Shown piece by piece: positions 22,301 through 37,300 of a stretch of DNA of 64,000 nt. The translations under genes were made by a program, and so were the position numbers. Source of the DNA: Dichetophora obliterata (taxonomy: Eukaryota > Arthropoda > Insecta > Diptera > Sciomyzidae); assembly GCA_963920525.1 (NCBI GenBank), contig OY986435.1:296479817-296543816 (forward strand), read 5' to 3'. The notes beneath the pieces were generated by a model. It was not told the origin of the DNA and did not search any database. It was given only the letters and a program-made list of their open reading frames with translations. The first letter of the stretch is position 1. Every line of letters begins with the position of its first letter.

Positions 22301-25300
22301 ATTCTATAAGTGTTGCTGTTAACGTACGTTTAAGATATACATACATACCAAAATGTGTTGAAGTTGTATGGCAACTTGTCCAATTGTGTCGAAATTTTTA
22401 ATACCTTATGCTTGATTTTGTTATCGTAGTTATCTCATTTCTAAGGTAAAGAACAAAATGTGTTTAAGTTGTATGGTAGCTGCCGCGCCCACTTGTCCAA
22501 TCACGAAGATATTTTGTACACTTTTTGAAAATCACATATTAGACGTCTGTGTTTAATTTTGTTTTCGTAGCTTATCTCCTTCCTAAGATATAGCATAAAA
22601 TGTGTTTTTGTTATATTGAAGCTGCCACGCCCACTTGTCACATCGAACCGAATTTTTTAACACTTTCTGGAAATGATATAGTAGATGTCTATGTTTGATT
22701 TCGTTATCGGAGTTTATCTCATTTCTAAGATATAGCGCAAAATGTATATAAATTATATGGCAGATGCCACGCCCACTTGTCCAAACTTTCTTAAATACTT
22801 TTTTTACACTTTCTTACACCTCCGTAAACATCAAAAACTATTAAAAAAATCCACAAAATAATGTTTTCCATCTAACTTGTACCAATCGCAACACTGTGCG
22901 GCAATCTAGATGAAATTTTCAATAAAGGGTTTTACGGGTGCGAAAAATCGATCTAACTTGGTATCATTTCTGAGAAAATTCATTTAGCAGCTCACATTGG
23001 AGTATTTGACCGATTTAGGCGGATAAAATTGTTTTATTCTATTCAAGTCTATTATTTGATTTTAACCCTGTACGACCATTGGGACATATTCACCGCCATT
23101 CAACATTGCTCAAATTATGGTTTTTCTATCAAATCTGTATTTTATAAATTGATTTTTGGCTGCCGAAATTGGTGCATCCCAAAAAGTGTTCACACTCGAA
23201 GTTCGATTCCAAAAATCCCGGGATTGGAATAACTGCTGGCATCCCTACTTAGGACATTAAGAAAATGTATATCCCAAGCGATTTCAATGAAATTTTTCAA
23301 TATAGGGGCGAAAAATCGATGTAAGTATGTCTCATTTCTAAAAAAGTTCGTTTTGTCTGTGTTTTCACGTCAATTATTTGTATTGCTTTCATTTCATTTT
23401 TTTCTTCTTATGTATTGAGGCATGAGTCATAATTTTTTGCATGTTGTTGTTTGTAATCGGAGAATTCCTGATTGCAGTAGCTTTAAAGACATTATTTGCT
23501 ATATTGATATAAAATCAAAAAGAAAAAATTTAAATACATTTCTGTGGAGTTTTGACAAAACAACTTAAGTCTATCTGAAATTCATAGACAAAACACTTTA
23601 GGTTGATATGAAATTCATATAGACTTGCCTATGAATTTGTTTTGCCTATGAATTTCACATAGACTTAAGTTGATTTGTCAAAACTCCACAGATTTGTTTT
23701 GGCGGGAAGCCGAGCTTTACTCGGTCGCCCAGGTACTAAAAATTTGTAAGAGATTAAGATAAGATTGGGGAATGATTCCTTAAAGTTGGAGCTCGAAGTT
23801 TTCAAGTCCAATTCGTGGTCTTTTGGAACTTTGAGGTTAATAAAGCATATGTTTTGTGACATGTGATAATATGAAAAGCTTTATAGATTTTTTCACTTAA
23901 CGACTTCACTAAATGGGAATATACAATATAATAAAAGTAAATAATTATCTACATCACTCCGACTTGTAATGCGGGGAGATCAATTGCAATGGAAATAAAA
24001 AATTCAATTTGAAATTAAAAAAAGACCATTAGAAAATCGAAAATTTTTTAAAGTTTAGAAAAGCTCAATGTTCTCTGGGAATGTAAATAAAAAATACAGT
24101 GATAAAATAAAAACAATAGGCTTACTAACGATTCAGTGCACTTGCCTGTGCAGGACTTGTGCATCTAGGTTTTCGTAAACACACCACTATTACTCTTTCA
24201 AAGCTGTCAAAATTTTCAACAGGGTTATTCACGATTCAGTGTACTTGCACGTGCAGTTGAGGAATTGTGCACTTTACAAAAACAAAACACACGTTTGTAC
24301 GTCAAAAATCTGCACAAGTGCTGTGCTACTGCAGCCTCAAAATTAAGGACTTAAAACCAGCAGTGTAATTTTTAATTTTTGTTAAAAAAATCACAAACAT
24401 GCAAATATGACAATGCTTCAATAAAATGCATTGGAAATATTTTCTGACACTATGGCTAATATAGTATGGCGGCCTCGATAGTCTAGTGGTAGCGCGCTTG
24501 ACTGTCGATCAGGGGTCCCGGGTTCGAATCCTGGCCAGGCCATGGTAACCTACGCTGTAACCTTTCTTTCTTTATTTTCTAATAAAAGCAACTTTAAAAC
24601 ACATCAATGTACGATGTAGTTCGTGGTGGTGGTAGACTTATATATCCTCGCTTTTTAAAATTGAATTTACTTTAAATTTATAAAATACTCAGTCAAAGAC
24701 AATACAAAGTGAGAAGTTGCAACTATCATTGTGAAAGGGTTAATTTTCAAATTCGAAAATAATTCATTATTCCTTGATGCTGTCCTCAATAAATAGGATA
24801 AAATACTTAACTAGTAATACCATTGAAATATGTAATATTACGGAAAATGAGCTACTTCAATGAAGGGTTTATTTGATAGCAGTTTTTCGCGATTTGGACA
24901 CAGTGTGCGACGGATGAAAAGTCGCTAAAAATATGTTTTCCGCCTTCGTACTTGGCTAAAAACCCAAAACAACAATAGTTCTCATTTGAAATTACTTTAA
25001 GAAATTTATTTATTTATTTATTTAATAATATCAGTATCAGAATAATAAGAACAAGTTCTTTTAAAATACAAAGAGTTAGGATCACAGGTGTTCTGAAATT
25101 ACAAAATTAACATAACTTAAAAACTAACTTAAACATAACTTAAATACAATGTGATAATTCGAAATTAACAAACACAGTTTAGATTATTAATGAAAATAAA
25201 ATTTTATTATAAAAAGGAAAAGAGTGTATAAATATTTTAGAAATTTAACAAAAAAAAAGATAATGTAAGAAATAGATCATCAAATGTTAATAGGGAGCTT

Positions 25301-28300
25301 TCAATAGAAATCTGGTTATTTTATATAAAGATGTTTGCAATCAAGCAAAACGATTTAAAACGGCTTGCCTAAAGCTTCTTTCATTTCTTATAGATTTAAA
25401 GTGACTGGGTAATGCATTTCATCATCTGATGGTACTAACAAAAAATAGTTTTGTTTGACTGACAAAATTGCAATTTTTCGAAAAGATACAATGGCACTTT
25501 AAAGTGAATCGATTTATTAAGAAATACGCTTTTACGAGCATTAAGGTAGCTTATTATATCGCAACCAAATATAATATTCTTGAACTGCGATCACATATCA
25601 AACCTATGAATATTATAGTCGTATCGCATCGCACGATCAAATGCAATTCGCTGTTTGTGGTCAGAACGTGAATCTAGTTTACTATAACTAATTTCAGATT
25701 AAGTTATTGCAGGGATTATCATTTGTAACACCAATTTTCGCCTGGTATCAACAGGTGTAAGCTGGGCTGACATTCTTAAATTTCGCAGGGTATATTAAAT
25801 GTTTCGGACTACACTATTGATATGATCGGTACAAGTTAATGACGAATTTATATGGAAGCCAAGACACTTTATGTTGCTTACTATTGTTTGCTTCCTGTTT
25901 CCTATATACAAGCCCGGAATGTCACCTGAGCAGATTTTATTTTTGGCAATAGGTAACACATATATTTTCAGCGCATTAAGTTGAAGACAATTTCTAATAG
26001 CCCATTTATAGGCACTATCGAGATCTTCGTTCAATCTGTAGCTTAAATCTTCTAAAGGACCCGTTCTGTAGGAAAGACGAAGCTCAAACTCATCCACATA
26101 AGCATGCATGAGAAATATTTACATACGGAAAAGATTTCATTTATAAATATTGAAAACAGAAGCGGCCCGAGGACAGATCCTTGAAGCGCCCCACTACAAA
26201 CATACTTGTGTTGAGAGCACTTATTTGCAACATTTACTCTCTGAACTCTTTTCGGTAAGTAGCTACTTTCAAGATTAACAGCATGAGCACAAAACCCATG
26301 ATAATTTTTTTAGTTTTTGACAAAGTAAGGAATGATTTACAGTACGAAATGCTTTAGAGAAATCAATCAAGCAGAGTAGGATTAGAAGGCCTTCATCAAA
26401 ACGAGCCAATATCGTCCAGAACCTTAAGAGTAGCAGTTACACAGCTGGGGCCACCACGAAATTCAGATTGAAATGGGAACAAAAAATTACTTTGTAAGAC
26501 AAAATTAGGCATTTAATTAGCCATAATAGCTTTACACACCTTTGACAAGCAGGACAAAATGCTAATAGACCTGAAGTCACTGGGCTCACTTGTTTGGGAT
26601 TATTTGGGATTATTTCGTGGTGGTAAAAAAACCAAAAAAAATTGGAAAAAAGTAATAGCTGTTGAAACTTCTTTTTTTTCAAAAATTCTTACAGTCATGT
26701 CGAAAAAAAAACAAAAAACATAAAAACTCGGAAGAAAATCAAAAAATTATCTTAAAATATATCAAAAACATTTTAAATGAGAACTATATCGACCCCTTTG
26801 CGCGAAATTAGCATATGTGTCATTTTTTCGAATTGACTTTTTGATGCAAATTTGTTTTCCACCCCACAACGCAGCTTGTTTCTGTAACACTTCTCTACCG
26901 ATTATTTCTCTACTGGTAGAGAATGTGACGTCAATGTGACATCATATAGAACTGGTACATCCAGTTGAGAATGAATGCGGTTAGTAATGTTTTTAGTAAA
27001 AATCTGTTATAATGATTCAAAAATAAAATTAAAGTAATTTTTAACTACAAACGATGAAATTACATACGATTTTATATACATATAGAGGAGTGCTGAAGTT
27101 GGTGTGCTTAAAAAAAAGGTGAAAATCGGTCCAACACATCATAGTTCGGCTCCAGATTGACTGAAAAAATGCATTCAAAAGTAGACCTTTGAATATACTT
27201 TACCAAAATGGAATGGAAATATGGAAAATTAAGAAAATTATGAAGTGTGAAAGAGAAAATCAAAAAATGTACGTTATTTTTGACCATATTGTGGCGTGTT
27301 AAAACTAGACAAATAATCGAAAGACGCTAATTTTGGTAAATGGGGTGTAGAATTGCATTATAAATGAAATAAATTAAAAAAAAAATAAAATCAGTCAATT
27401 AGTTTGTTTGCATGAGTGTGGCCCGTTTAGTCAAAATTACTCTGGCGAACCGGATTTGAAGCGCTCTAGAATCTGTATTATTAGCGGAATTAATTTGAAT
27501 TCTTTTTTACATATTCTTGAGTAGTTGTACAACAATAATCAATTTAAAAGAAAAAATTACATTTTCAAAAAATTTTTTGCCTAAAACGTCCCTTAAGATG
27601 GTATGGTTTGAAAGCAGAAAAAACCGCATGTTTTCATGATTGTTTTTTTGGAGACATGAATAAGGTTGGTGTATTTATTTCATATACATGTTATAGTTTG
27701 ACTTCTTAAATATATTTGGAAAAAAAATTAAAAATTATCGATAAATAAATCCGTGGCAGCGATTCTCCGGAGGCGCCTCAAAAAAAAGTTGTTTTGCGAT
27801 GAGCACGATTAGAGGTTCATCTGAAAAAAAATTCAAAATCAGTTTAAAAGGTAATATATTTCCCGAGGTAATACCGAAGAGTTTTTAATGTTGTTTTTTT
27901 GGTAGCGTTTTGAAGTGAAAAACGCGATTTTCGCTGAAAAATTGAGGTTATTTTATTATTTTAAAGTAGAAAAATAAAAGAAAAAATTGCTCGGCATTAC
28001 CTGTTGATTTATGTGTAGAAATAGTGTAAAAAATTTCAAAACGATCGGTCAATAGATTTTGCTGCATCGTGTTCACCGACTTAAAAATTTTGTTTTCCAG
28101 AAAATTGATTTAAAGTTTTTTTTATCGAAAATCAAAAATAAAAAATCAATAAAGGAGTACATAATGCACATATAGAAAATGAAGCCTATATAATTCTATT
28201 TTCTGAGATTTTTGGTACTAATTTTGTTATTGATACGCCGGTTGACACACGCTTGTACACATAAGAAAATTATATATATTTCAAAGATGGGGTAAAAATC

Positions 28301-31300
28301 TTCCTCGTATCATGCCCGAAACTTTTTCAAATTTATTTTTTTTTTCATGTAATTTCAAAAATTTTTTTCTCAACAAATTTTCTTAGTAATTGAGTAAATG
28401 AAATAATGCGATGTCTCCTTTATCCTTAAATAAAATCGCATTAATTACTATTTAGCCCCAAAGTTGTCCTCTTTTCAAATAAGAATACAAAAATTTTCCA
28501 ATATTTTTTAAAAAAAAAAAAGAATAAAAGCAATTTTTTTCAAGCCGACTTTTGGGAAAGCATTTAATTTTTTTTAATTATTATGTTGATTTTATATGAT
28601 TTAAATACAAATTCTAAATGTTTGATAGTTTACGTCTTACTTGATTTTAAATAAAAATTCTAGTTGTTAGACAGTTTAAAATCGTTTTTAAATTCATTTT
28701 ACTTTGTTTTCTTCTTGTGTTTAATTACTTTAAAACATAAATTCACTTATCGTCCAAGTTCATATGCGTTATTGGCTTAAATGCCCCTTACCATCTGTTG
28801 CTCCGAAGAATGATCTTCGACTAATAGGGATATCATTCCTTATCATTCCTCAATTTCTCGTAAGAACAACATCGTAATTTCTTCCACTGCATTCGTAGTA
28901 TTTACTAATGGCTTCGTACTATTTAGTATAGTTGAGTTTAAAAAATGTAAAACCGAAATCTTTCAGCCTGGTTAGTTGAACAATTACCAAATATAAGGAA
29001 ATGTATGATTGCAAGGTGACCATAGTCTACTGAAAGATTACGTGGCCCGTAAGCTTAAAAACCGTGGTTCAAACCCCAGCTAAGATAGAATGTTTTTTTT
29101 TTGTTATTAGTAAATGTCAGAGCTGTAAAATCGGCATTTTATTCAGAATTTTAAGTACAACTGAATGACTACATAAGAATGCATTCAATGAATGCAAAAT
29201 TGCTTTATAAATAACATTTATAATTCACATTCATTTTTACAAAAATGATTTATTATTCATTTTAATTATTCATTTTCGTTATTCAGAATAATGAATAATT
29301 TTTTATTCTTTTGAATGATATTCACAAGAATTTCAGAATTTTCAATTATTCTTTCTTTATTCATTATTCATTTTTCATTCATTATTCACTTTTTATTCAT
29401 TATTCTTTTGTTATTCATTATTCGTTTTTTATTCATTATTAATTTTTATTCATTATTCAATTTTTAATTCATTATTAATTTTTTATTTATTATTCATTTT
29501 TTATTATTTATTTATTTAGTATTATTTCTTTGTTATTATTTATTAATTTTTTATTCATTTCAGTTCCAAGCCATAAATAAAAAATGAATAAAAAATATAT
29601 AATGAATAAAAAAAAGTAATGAATAAAAAATGAATAATGAATAAAAAATTAATAATAAATACAAAATTTATAATGAATAACAAGTGAATAATGAATAAAA
29701 AATTAATAATGAATAACAAATGAATAATGAATAAAAAATGAATAATGAATAAAAAATAAATAATGAATAACAAATGAATAATGATAAAATCAAATTGATC
29801 AAATCTTTTACAGCTCTGGTATATTTATCAAATGTATTCGTACACTATATACATTTGTTTTTGTACGAATACGAATAAAATATTTGTAATATGTACCAAA
29901 CAACTTTCCACCTAGGAATCCTATTGACAGAAAACTACGAATAAAATTCGTAGAATGGTCGCAGTTATTAGTAATATTCACACACAACATTTTTTGAGTG
30001 TAAGAATACGTATTTAAAAGTGCCTGTGAAACAAGGGTAAAAGATATGGTATCGTAACTTATCACTGCGAAGGGTACAACATACTATTTAAAAATGCATG
30101 CATGGTTTAACTCATCTTTATTTATAAATACACCTTAAAAACGCATTTTTGAGTTCTCTTCAATTCTTCATATTTTAACATTTAATGAAAATTTCATCAT
30201 ATAAAATCAAAATAGCCGTAAGTTACAATAAATTCAAAGTCGACTTTTTGATTGATGCACCTTATCAAAATACATGTTCCTGCTAAATCGTACACTCCAA
30301 CAAATAAAAACAACGTTTTTAGTAAAAAATTTCTAAAATCCCTAAGTTTGAGCGCAACATACAAATACAATTTGGAAAGTTTTTGACTCTCCCGTAAAAT
30401 TTTATAATTGTAGCTTAATGTTTTTTGATTTAATATGAAAATATTTAAAAAATTCACTGCCTAGCGGCGAGCGCCCCCTTTCCCCCTGTGGACGCCCATG
30501 CACAGAATCATCAATGCCAGCTCCGAACAGTAAAACGCTGTCATTCAGGATGTCCAATGCATTTTTTTGCTCTTGCCTGCGCTGCATTTTAACCTCTTTA
30601 CTTGTACATGCAGCTTGTTCGTCCGCTATGCTTATTCGTAATTCGTCAAATGCGCGCGCCCTTTGGTGAGCACTTGGGCCTGTAGAGATGCCCATTTCAT
30701 TCAAAAAAGACAATAAAGCAAAAGATCCTTCATTGAAAGTGCATGCTGCAACATTTGTTGCAATTTCAACAATGATTGCAGTACCGCCCACTGATTTTGG
30801 AGAGATTTTCCAAATAAGTTGATTGAAACTTTACTTACTTACTTACTACTAAGTTGGCGCTACAACCGTATGTTGGTTTTGGCCTCATCTAAGAAATTGC
30901 GCCAGCCATTTATGCCTTTCGCTTGCTGGCGCCAGTTGGAAATTCCAAGCTTCGTCAGGTTGTCCTCTACTTGGTCTTTTCAACGAAGATGAGGTCGTCC
31001 TCTTCTGCGTTGATCGCCGCTGGGTACCGAATCGCATGTTTTCTTCACTGGAGCATCGTCTTTCATGCGCTGAACATGACCTAGCCAGCGAAGCCGCTCG
31101 ATTTTAATGCTCTTGACTATGTCGATGACAGGTCATACAGTTCATCATTGACGCAGATTGGTCCGTAGATCTCACGAAGAATCTTTCTCTCGAATGCTCC
31201 TAAAGTCATCCTTTCATCTGAACTGCTCAGCGTCCAGGTTTGTGATGCATAATGAACGGGCATGATGAACGATTTATAGAGCGTGATATTCGTTCGTCGA

Positions 31301-34300
31301 GAGAGGGCTCTGCTTCTCATTTGCCTACTGAGCCCAAAGTAGCGCCTGTTGGCAAGAGTTATTCTTCGTTTGATCTCCATGCTGATGTCGTTGGTTGAGT
31401 TTATGCTGGATCCTAGATAAACGAAGTCCTCCACAACCTTGAAGGAGGTATTGTCAACTTACTGTAACGTGGGTTCGAAGAAGCTGGGACTGTTTGTTTG
31501 TTGACACCAAGTATTTCGTCTTATCTGCATTCACTGCCAGACCCATTCGACTTGACTCTCTTTCTAATCTGGAAAATGCTGCACTGACTTCGCACATATT
31601 ATGACCAATGACATAAATGTCATCAGCATACGCAAGCAGCGTAACAAGCAGCGTAGATTATTGTGCCACTACGTCTCAGATCAGCAGCTCGAATGATCTT
31701 TTCCATCATTAGGTTGAAAAAGTCGCACAATAAGGAATCACCTTGTCTGAAACCTCGTTTGGTAACAAATGGTGGGGAGAGGTCCTTCCCGATTTTTACT
31801 GCGCTGCTGGTGTTGCTCAGTGTCATCCTGCAAAGTCGTATTAGTTTTGCAGGAATACCAAACTCAGACATGGTGGAGTACAGATCGGCTGTCGAAGGCG
31901 GCTTTGTAGTCGACTAAAATATGGTGGGTGTCAACTTGTTTTTCTTGAGTCTTATCCAAGATTTGTCGAAGCGTGAAAATCTGGTGAAATCAGTGAAGCC
32001 ACACTGAGAAGGTCCGATCAGTTCGTTTACAATGGGCTTCGATCTTTCACATAAAACGCTCGACCGGACCTTATATGCGATATTAAGAAGGCTTATCCCA
32101 CGGTAATTGGCACAGATAGTTGGATCGCCTTTCTTGTAGATTGGGCAGAGCACACTGAGATTCCAATCGTTCGGAATGCATTCTTCCGACCATATTCTGC
32201 ATAGAAGCTCATGAATGCATTTAAGTAGAGTTTCGCCACCGTTCTTAAATAGCTCAGCAGGTAAGCCATCAGCTACCGCGGTTTTTTTTAAGCCGAGCTA
32301 TAGCTGTCAGAACTTTATCATAGTCGGGCAGCGGAACCTCGACGCTGTCATCCGTAATCGGGGTTTCCGGGATATCATCTCTATTGGCGGGATTGTTGTC
32401 AGCGTCGCCATTTAGAAGCTTAGAGAAGTGTACTCTCCATAACGTCTGTGTACTCTGGATATCTGTCACTAGATTCCCGTTTTCATCCTTGCAGGAAGAG
32501 GCCCCGGTTTTAAAACCATCCGCAAGGCATCTTATTTTTCGAAAAATTTTCGGGCCCCATTCCTGTCACCATACATCTCAATCTTCTCCTGCTCGCGCTT
32601 TTCTGCCTCTCCTTTTTTCCGCCTAAAAATACGTCTCTCTTCCCTCCTCTTTTCTCTGTATCGCTCCTTAGCAGCGCGCGTAACAACCGACTGCAGGGTG
32701 GCTTTGTAGGCGGCGTCTTTCTCTGCAGTGGCGTCGCGACATTCCTGGTCGTACCACTGATTTCGGCGAGGGTGGTTTGATCACCTCTTCACAGCCGCAC
32801 ACATGGAGTTGGAAATGTGTGTCCACTGCGCGCATATATCATCGATTGAAGGAGTGCTTTGAAGTAGGAGTGAGAGTCGAGTGGCGAAAGCATCGGCTAT
32901 CTGTTTCGATTGCGGCTTGTCGACGTCTAGCTTTCTCTGTGGAGGGTTGCGTGTATTCTTAGCTGCGCACAGACGTGTACGGATCTTGGCTGCAACAAGA
33001 TAGTGATCCGAGTCAATGTTTGCACCACGGATCGTGCGTACATCCAATACTCTGAAAGAGTGCCTTCCGTCGATCAAAACGTGATCAATTTGATTTTTGG
33101 TTTTTTGATCAGGGGACATCCAGGTGGCTTTATGAATATTGAGATGCTTGAATCTAGTGCTACTTACGACCATGTTTCGTGCTGCGGCGAAGTCAATCAA
33201 CCTCATTCCGTTATCGGAGGTGTTGTCGTGGAGGCTGAACTTTCCGACTGTTGAACCAAATATATTTTCCTTGCCCACCTTAGCGTTGAAGTCACCAAGC
33301 ACGATTTTTTTCTTGGTCTCATCGTCCTTCTGTCGGAGCGTGTGCACATATTAGGCTTATATTAAAAAATTTAACCTTGATGCGGATTATGGCAAGCCGT
33401 TCGTTTACAGGTGTGAATCGCAGGACGTGGGGCCGTAGTCTCTTGCCAACTACAAATCCGCATCCAAACTCGTGCTTCTCCGCATGGCCGCTGTAGTAGA
33501 TATCGCAGGGTGCATGCCGAATACAACCCCGTCCCTTCCATCACATTTGTTGGATATCAGTGACATCAGCTTTGCATTTTTCCAAGATATCAGTCGTTGG
33601 ATAGAGGCACCCCAATTAAGAGTTCGGACACTCCAGGTGCATATCCGCAAATCATTATCAGTTTTTCGTTTGCGGTAGTCGTCATCAGATTTGGGGATCT
33701 GTTTTCTTCTATTCTTTTTTGTTTTCAATGAAATGGGTTTTTACGGGTGGGCTTCAAACCTGACGCACAACCTATTTTAAGTCTAGGGGGCCCGCCGCTC
33801 AGATTAGCCGCCAGACTAACCGTTGTCAGTTTTGACATTGCCCAACTCTCGTTGTTATTCTGCATGAAACCTTCCAGACACTGATGCAAAAGTGCGTCCT
33901 TGCTCAAATCTTCGTAGATTGGCTGTATGGCTTTTGTAACATCTGAAGGAAGGGCACTGTAGCTGTGTTTGAATGAATCCAGTGTGTTTGCAGCTTCAGC
34001 TTTTTGCCATTCACACCAAGAGTCCTCACTGCTCGGGCATTTGTCGTACGGTGATTTCTCGTCTGTCGAGCAATAATGAAAGTATGTTGCCCAAATTGCA
34101 TTTTTAATTTTTTCTACACAATCGTGATTGCGTCGGATGGCCAGTCCATAAGTTACGGTCAATTTGTCGATAATTTTTGCAGTGAGTTTTCCTTTTCTAG
34201 AAAGACTTTTCTTTTTAATTGTTTTTCCTGTATTAGTTTCGCTATCGACCACAGTTGTTTTTACTAATTCACGTAAACGAGTGCCCATTCTTTTCTGAAC

Positions 34301-37300
34301 ATGCCCAATGCATTCTTTCTTATTTTTCGTGAAATCTTCACCATACGGTTTAGCATTTACCAAACCACTGTAGGTTTTGGAGTCGCCATCTCCTATATAA
34401 TTTTTATACATCACTCCAAAATTTTCCAAAGAGCGATTGAACATCTGTACGATGGCGTCTACTTCCATGTTGCCTGATGGACCAACATGATTTACTTTGC
34501 AGTTTCTGCTGTTGACGTGTTCTTCATGCCATTCTTCGAATTTGCCAGTATCTAGCTTGTTTACCCAAGTTTTGCATTGGTGGCAGTAAGAACTTTTGAC
34601 AAACACATCAAAAACCTTTCCTGTAGCCGATCAAAGAAGAGACACTGAATAGCGAAGTGAATCCACGTTGCTTCCACGTTCCGTCGCCTGATACTGTTAA
34701 TTCGTTGGTATCTTCTACATTATTCGCTTTGCATGTTTCCTCTTTTTCTTCTTTTACAGCAGCAGCAAAAATTTTTTTGCAACATTTGCTACAGTCGTAT
34801 GCATCTTCTGTACATGGTTGTAATAGTTACTTTTTTATAAAAAAGACTCCGCTAAATCCATCAAACCGCAAAATTTATTGCATCCATGTAAGCCAAGGCC
34901 TAATACACTTATGGCGAAAACAAAACGATGATTTATTTCATAACGTGATTGATTTGAGTCTGTTTTCAGTCTTTTATTAGACGGAACATATTGAGGCTCT
35001 TTGCATTTTTCACACGTCACTTGAATTTTGAAGGCTAACCCTTCCGATTTGCATGTGCGAAAAGACATTTCCCCATCACTTTGCTAATGTAGAACATGGC
35101 GAATAATAAGGTAGGGTAAGTAGCTGTGACAAAACCTATCGTTAATGTCAAAGTGTGTTTTAGAAGTGCCAGTTTTCTTTATTGATGTAATTTCTTGGAT
35201 AAACAGTTGGAAAAAGAATTTTATGAAGGGTAAATAATATTAAATAGGGATATATTATAGTTATGTATATATTATATATAAGCAGAATAAGTCCGGTTCA
35301 AGCTTGCCTAAAACAATTTTTCTGCCATGATGTAGAAATAGTTGAAAATACTAAAAGTCTATCAAAAACACAAAAGAAGTCTATCACTTTGAAATGTTTC
35401 ACCAAATCTTGCTATACATTTTCAGTGGTACTCAGTTTAATTTTTTAATTTTAATTTTATGCAATGCGCTGGTTGCTTCCACATCGTTATTTTCTCGTTG
35501 TCGGATTTTTATTTTGTTCGGTCAAATCAAAATTTTACCAATTTTCTGCCGATCTTGTCTTGTAATTTTTTTTTGGCATTTTTGCAAAAAAATAAATAAA
35601 TCAAAACATAAGACCGAAAAGAAATAAAAACGGAAAACTAGTATACATTTTTAGCGTCTCTGCACAAACCGCTCGGAAGAAAGTGTGCCTGGCAACTGAT
35701 TCATATACGATCTACCCTAAATATATAATATATATAACTTCTGTTTACATACCTACAAATACACATAAAAGTATAACATAATTTGGAGATTGCAAAAGGA
35801 CTTGAAGTAGATTTCAGGTAAGCGAATCGCGCAGCTGCAAATCTTTATGATAATTCAACGTTGTCAGGCATGTAAGTAACGTGTGGTCACTGTAAATCTG
35901 CACAAACCTTAATTTAGAATTATGCAACACTGGCACATCGTAATTGATCGTGCTCTATTTCGTTAAATTCGTTATTGTTTATCGTTCACATTTTAAAAAT
36001 TCTTCAGTTGTCAGTTCGCGTTTGTCTTATGAAGATGTGTTCAAAAGAACTAGAAGTGAGAAACCGCGTGTACAAATTCTATCAAGAAAACAAATTGTTG
36101 GGCAAATCGTATACAGTGCAAAATATCGCAAAAAGAACGGTGTATTCCATTTTGCAACGTTTTGAGAATAATCTGGTTGCAGAAAGAAAGAAGAATGTTA
36201 AACGAAAAAACGTTAAAATTACAGGCAGTCGTTTAAAGGCTCTAAAGGAATTTTTTTGACCACAATGACCAGGCTTCACAGCGCAGTGCGGCCAGAAAAT
36301 TCAACATATCTTAATCATACGTCCAAAAAATACTGAAAGAGAAAACAAAATTACGGTATAGAAAGAAAAAAAAAACAATTCCAAAGCGATCTGACCAGCA
36401 AATTTTAGCAGCAAAAACCAAGTGTGGTCGACTTTTTCGGAAATTCTCCAATTGCGAGTTTGTGTTAGATGACGAGCCCTATTTAACGCTAACGCACTCC
36501 AAAATTAATGGAAATGACGGTTTTTATTCAAGCGATGTATCTTTAACACAGACTTTAAAAAAATTTAAAACAAAAGCTAAGTTTGAGCACAAAGTTTTGG
36601 TATGGATAGCTATGAGCCCAAAAGGATTAAGTTCCGCATTGATACGTAAATCTGGCTTCGCTATTAATGGAGAAACGTACTTAAATGATTGCATAAGGTC
36701 ACGCTTAGTAGCGTTTATTGAAGCCTATTATTTGAATGACGAATATGTTTTCTGGCCGGATCTGGCAAGCTCCCACTATGCGAAGAAAGTTATCGAATAT
36801 TTAAAGGAGGAACGCATAAATTTCGTACAAAAAGTTGACAACCCCGCAAATATCCCCGAGGCGCGGCCAATTGAAGATTTTTTGAGTTATTTGAAAAACA
36901 GAGTGTATGAAAAGAACTGGTGTGCCCAAAATGTGGACCAACTTATAAACCGCATTAAGTATTGCCTGCGCAAAATGAACAATAATGTTGTACTACGCCT
37001 TGCAGAAAGTACCATCAGGCGAATCGATCGTATTCGTCGCAACGGAGTTATTGAATGTAACTTTTAACTTTTACTTATTCTATACAATAGTACATTCAAA
37101 TTGGGTATGAGTTTGTTTCAATAAAATTTTTTTTTAAAGACCTTATTTGTATTATTACTTAGTGCAGATTTTCAGTGACCACACGTTATAAAAATCGAGC
37201 ATGAGGTCCGCTCACTTGAATCGATGTATCTTCGTTAGTATTAGCACGATTTACTTGAAATTTTTACAAAATACTCCTAAAATGTTAAACATTAAAAAAA

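Noticed and set aside
29555..29773. 72-codon minus-strand ORF of Phe/Ile/Leu
   Set aside because: It is the aatgaataa microsatellite read on the other strand, not a membrane protein.
32215..32626. Plus-strand ORFs at 31.6-33.7 kb
   Set aside because: They are antisense to RTE copy B, and their homology lies in the minus-strand reading.
36082..36279. Minus-strand ORF over the DD37E helix-turn-helix region
   Set aside because: It is antisense to the transposase and has no family resemblance.
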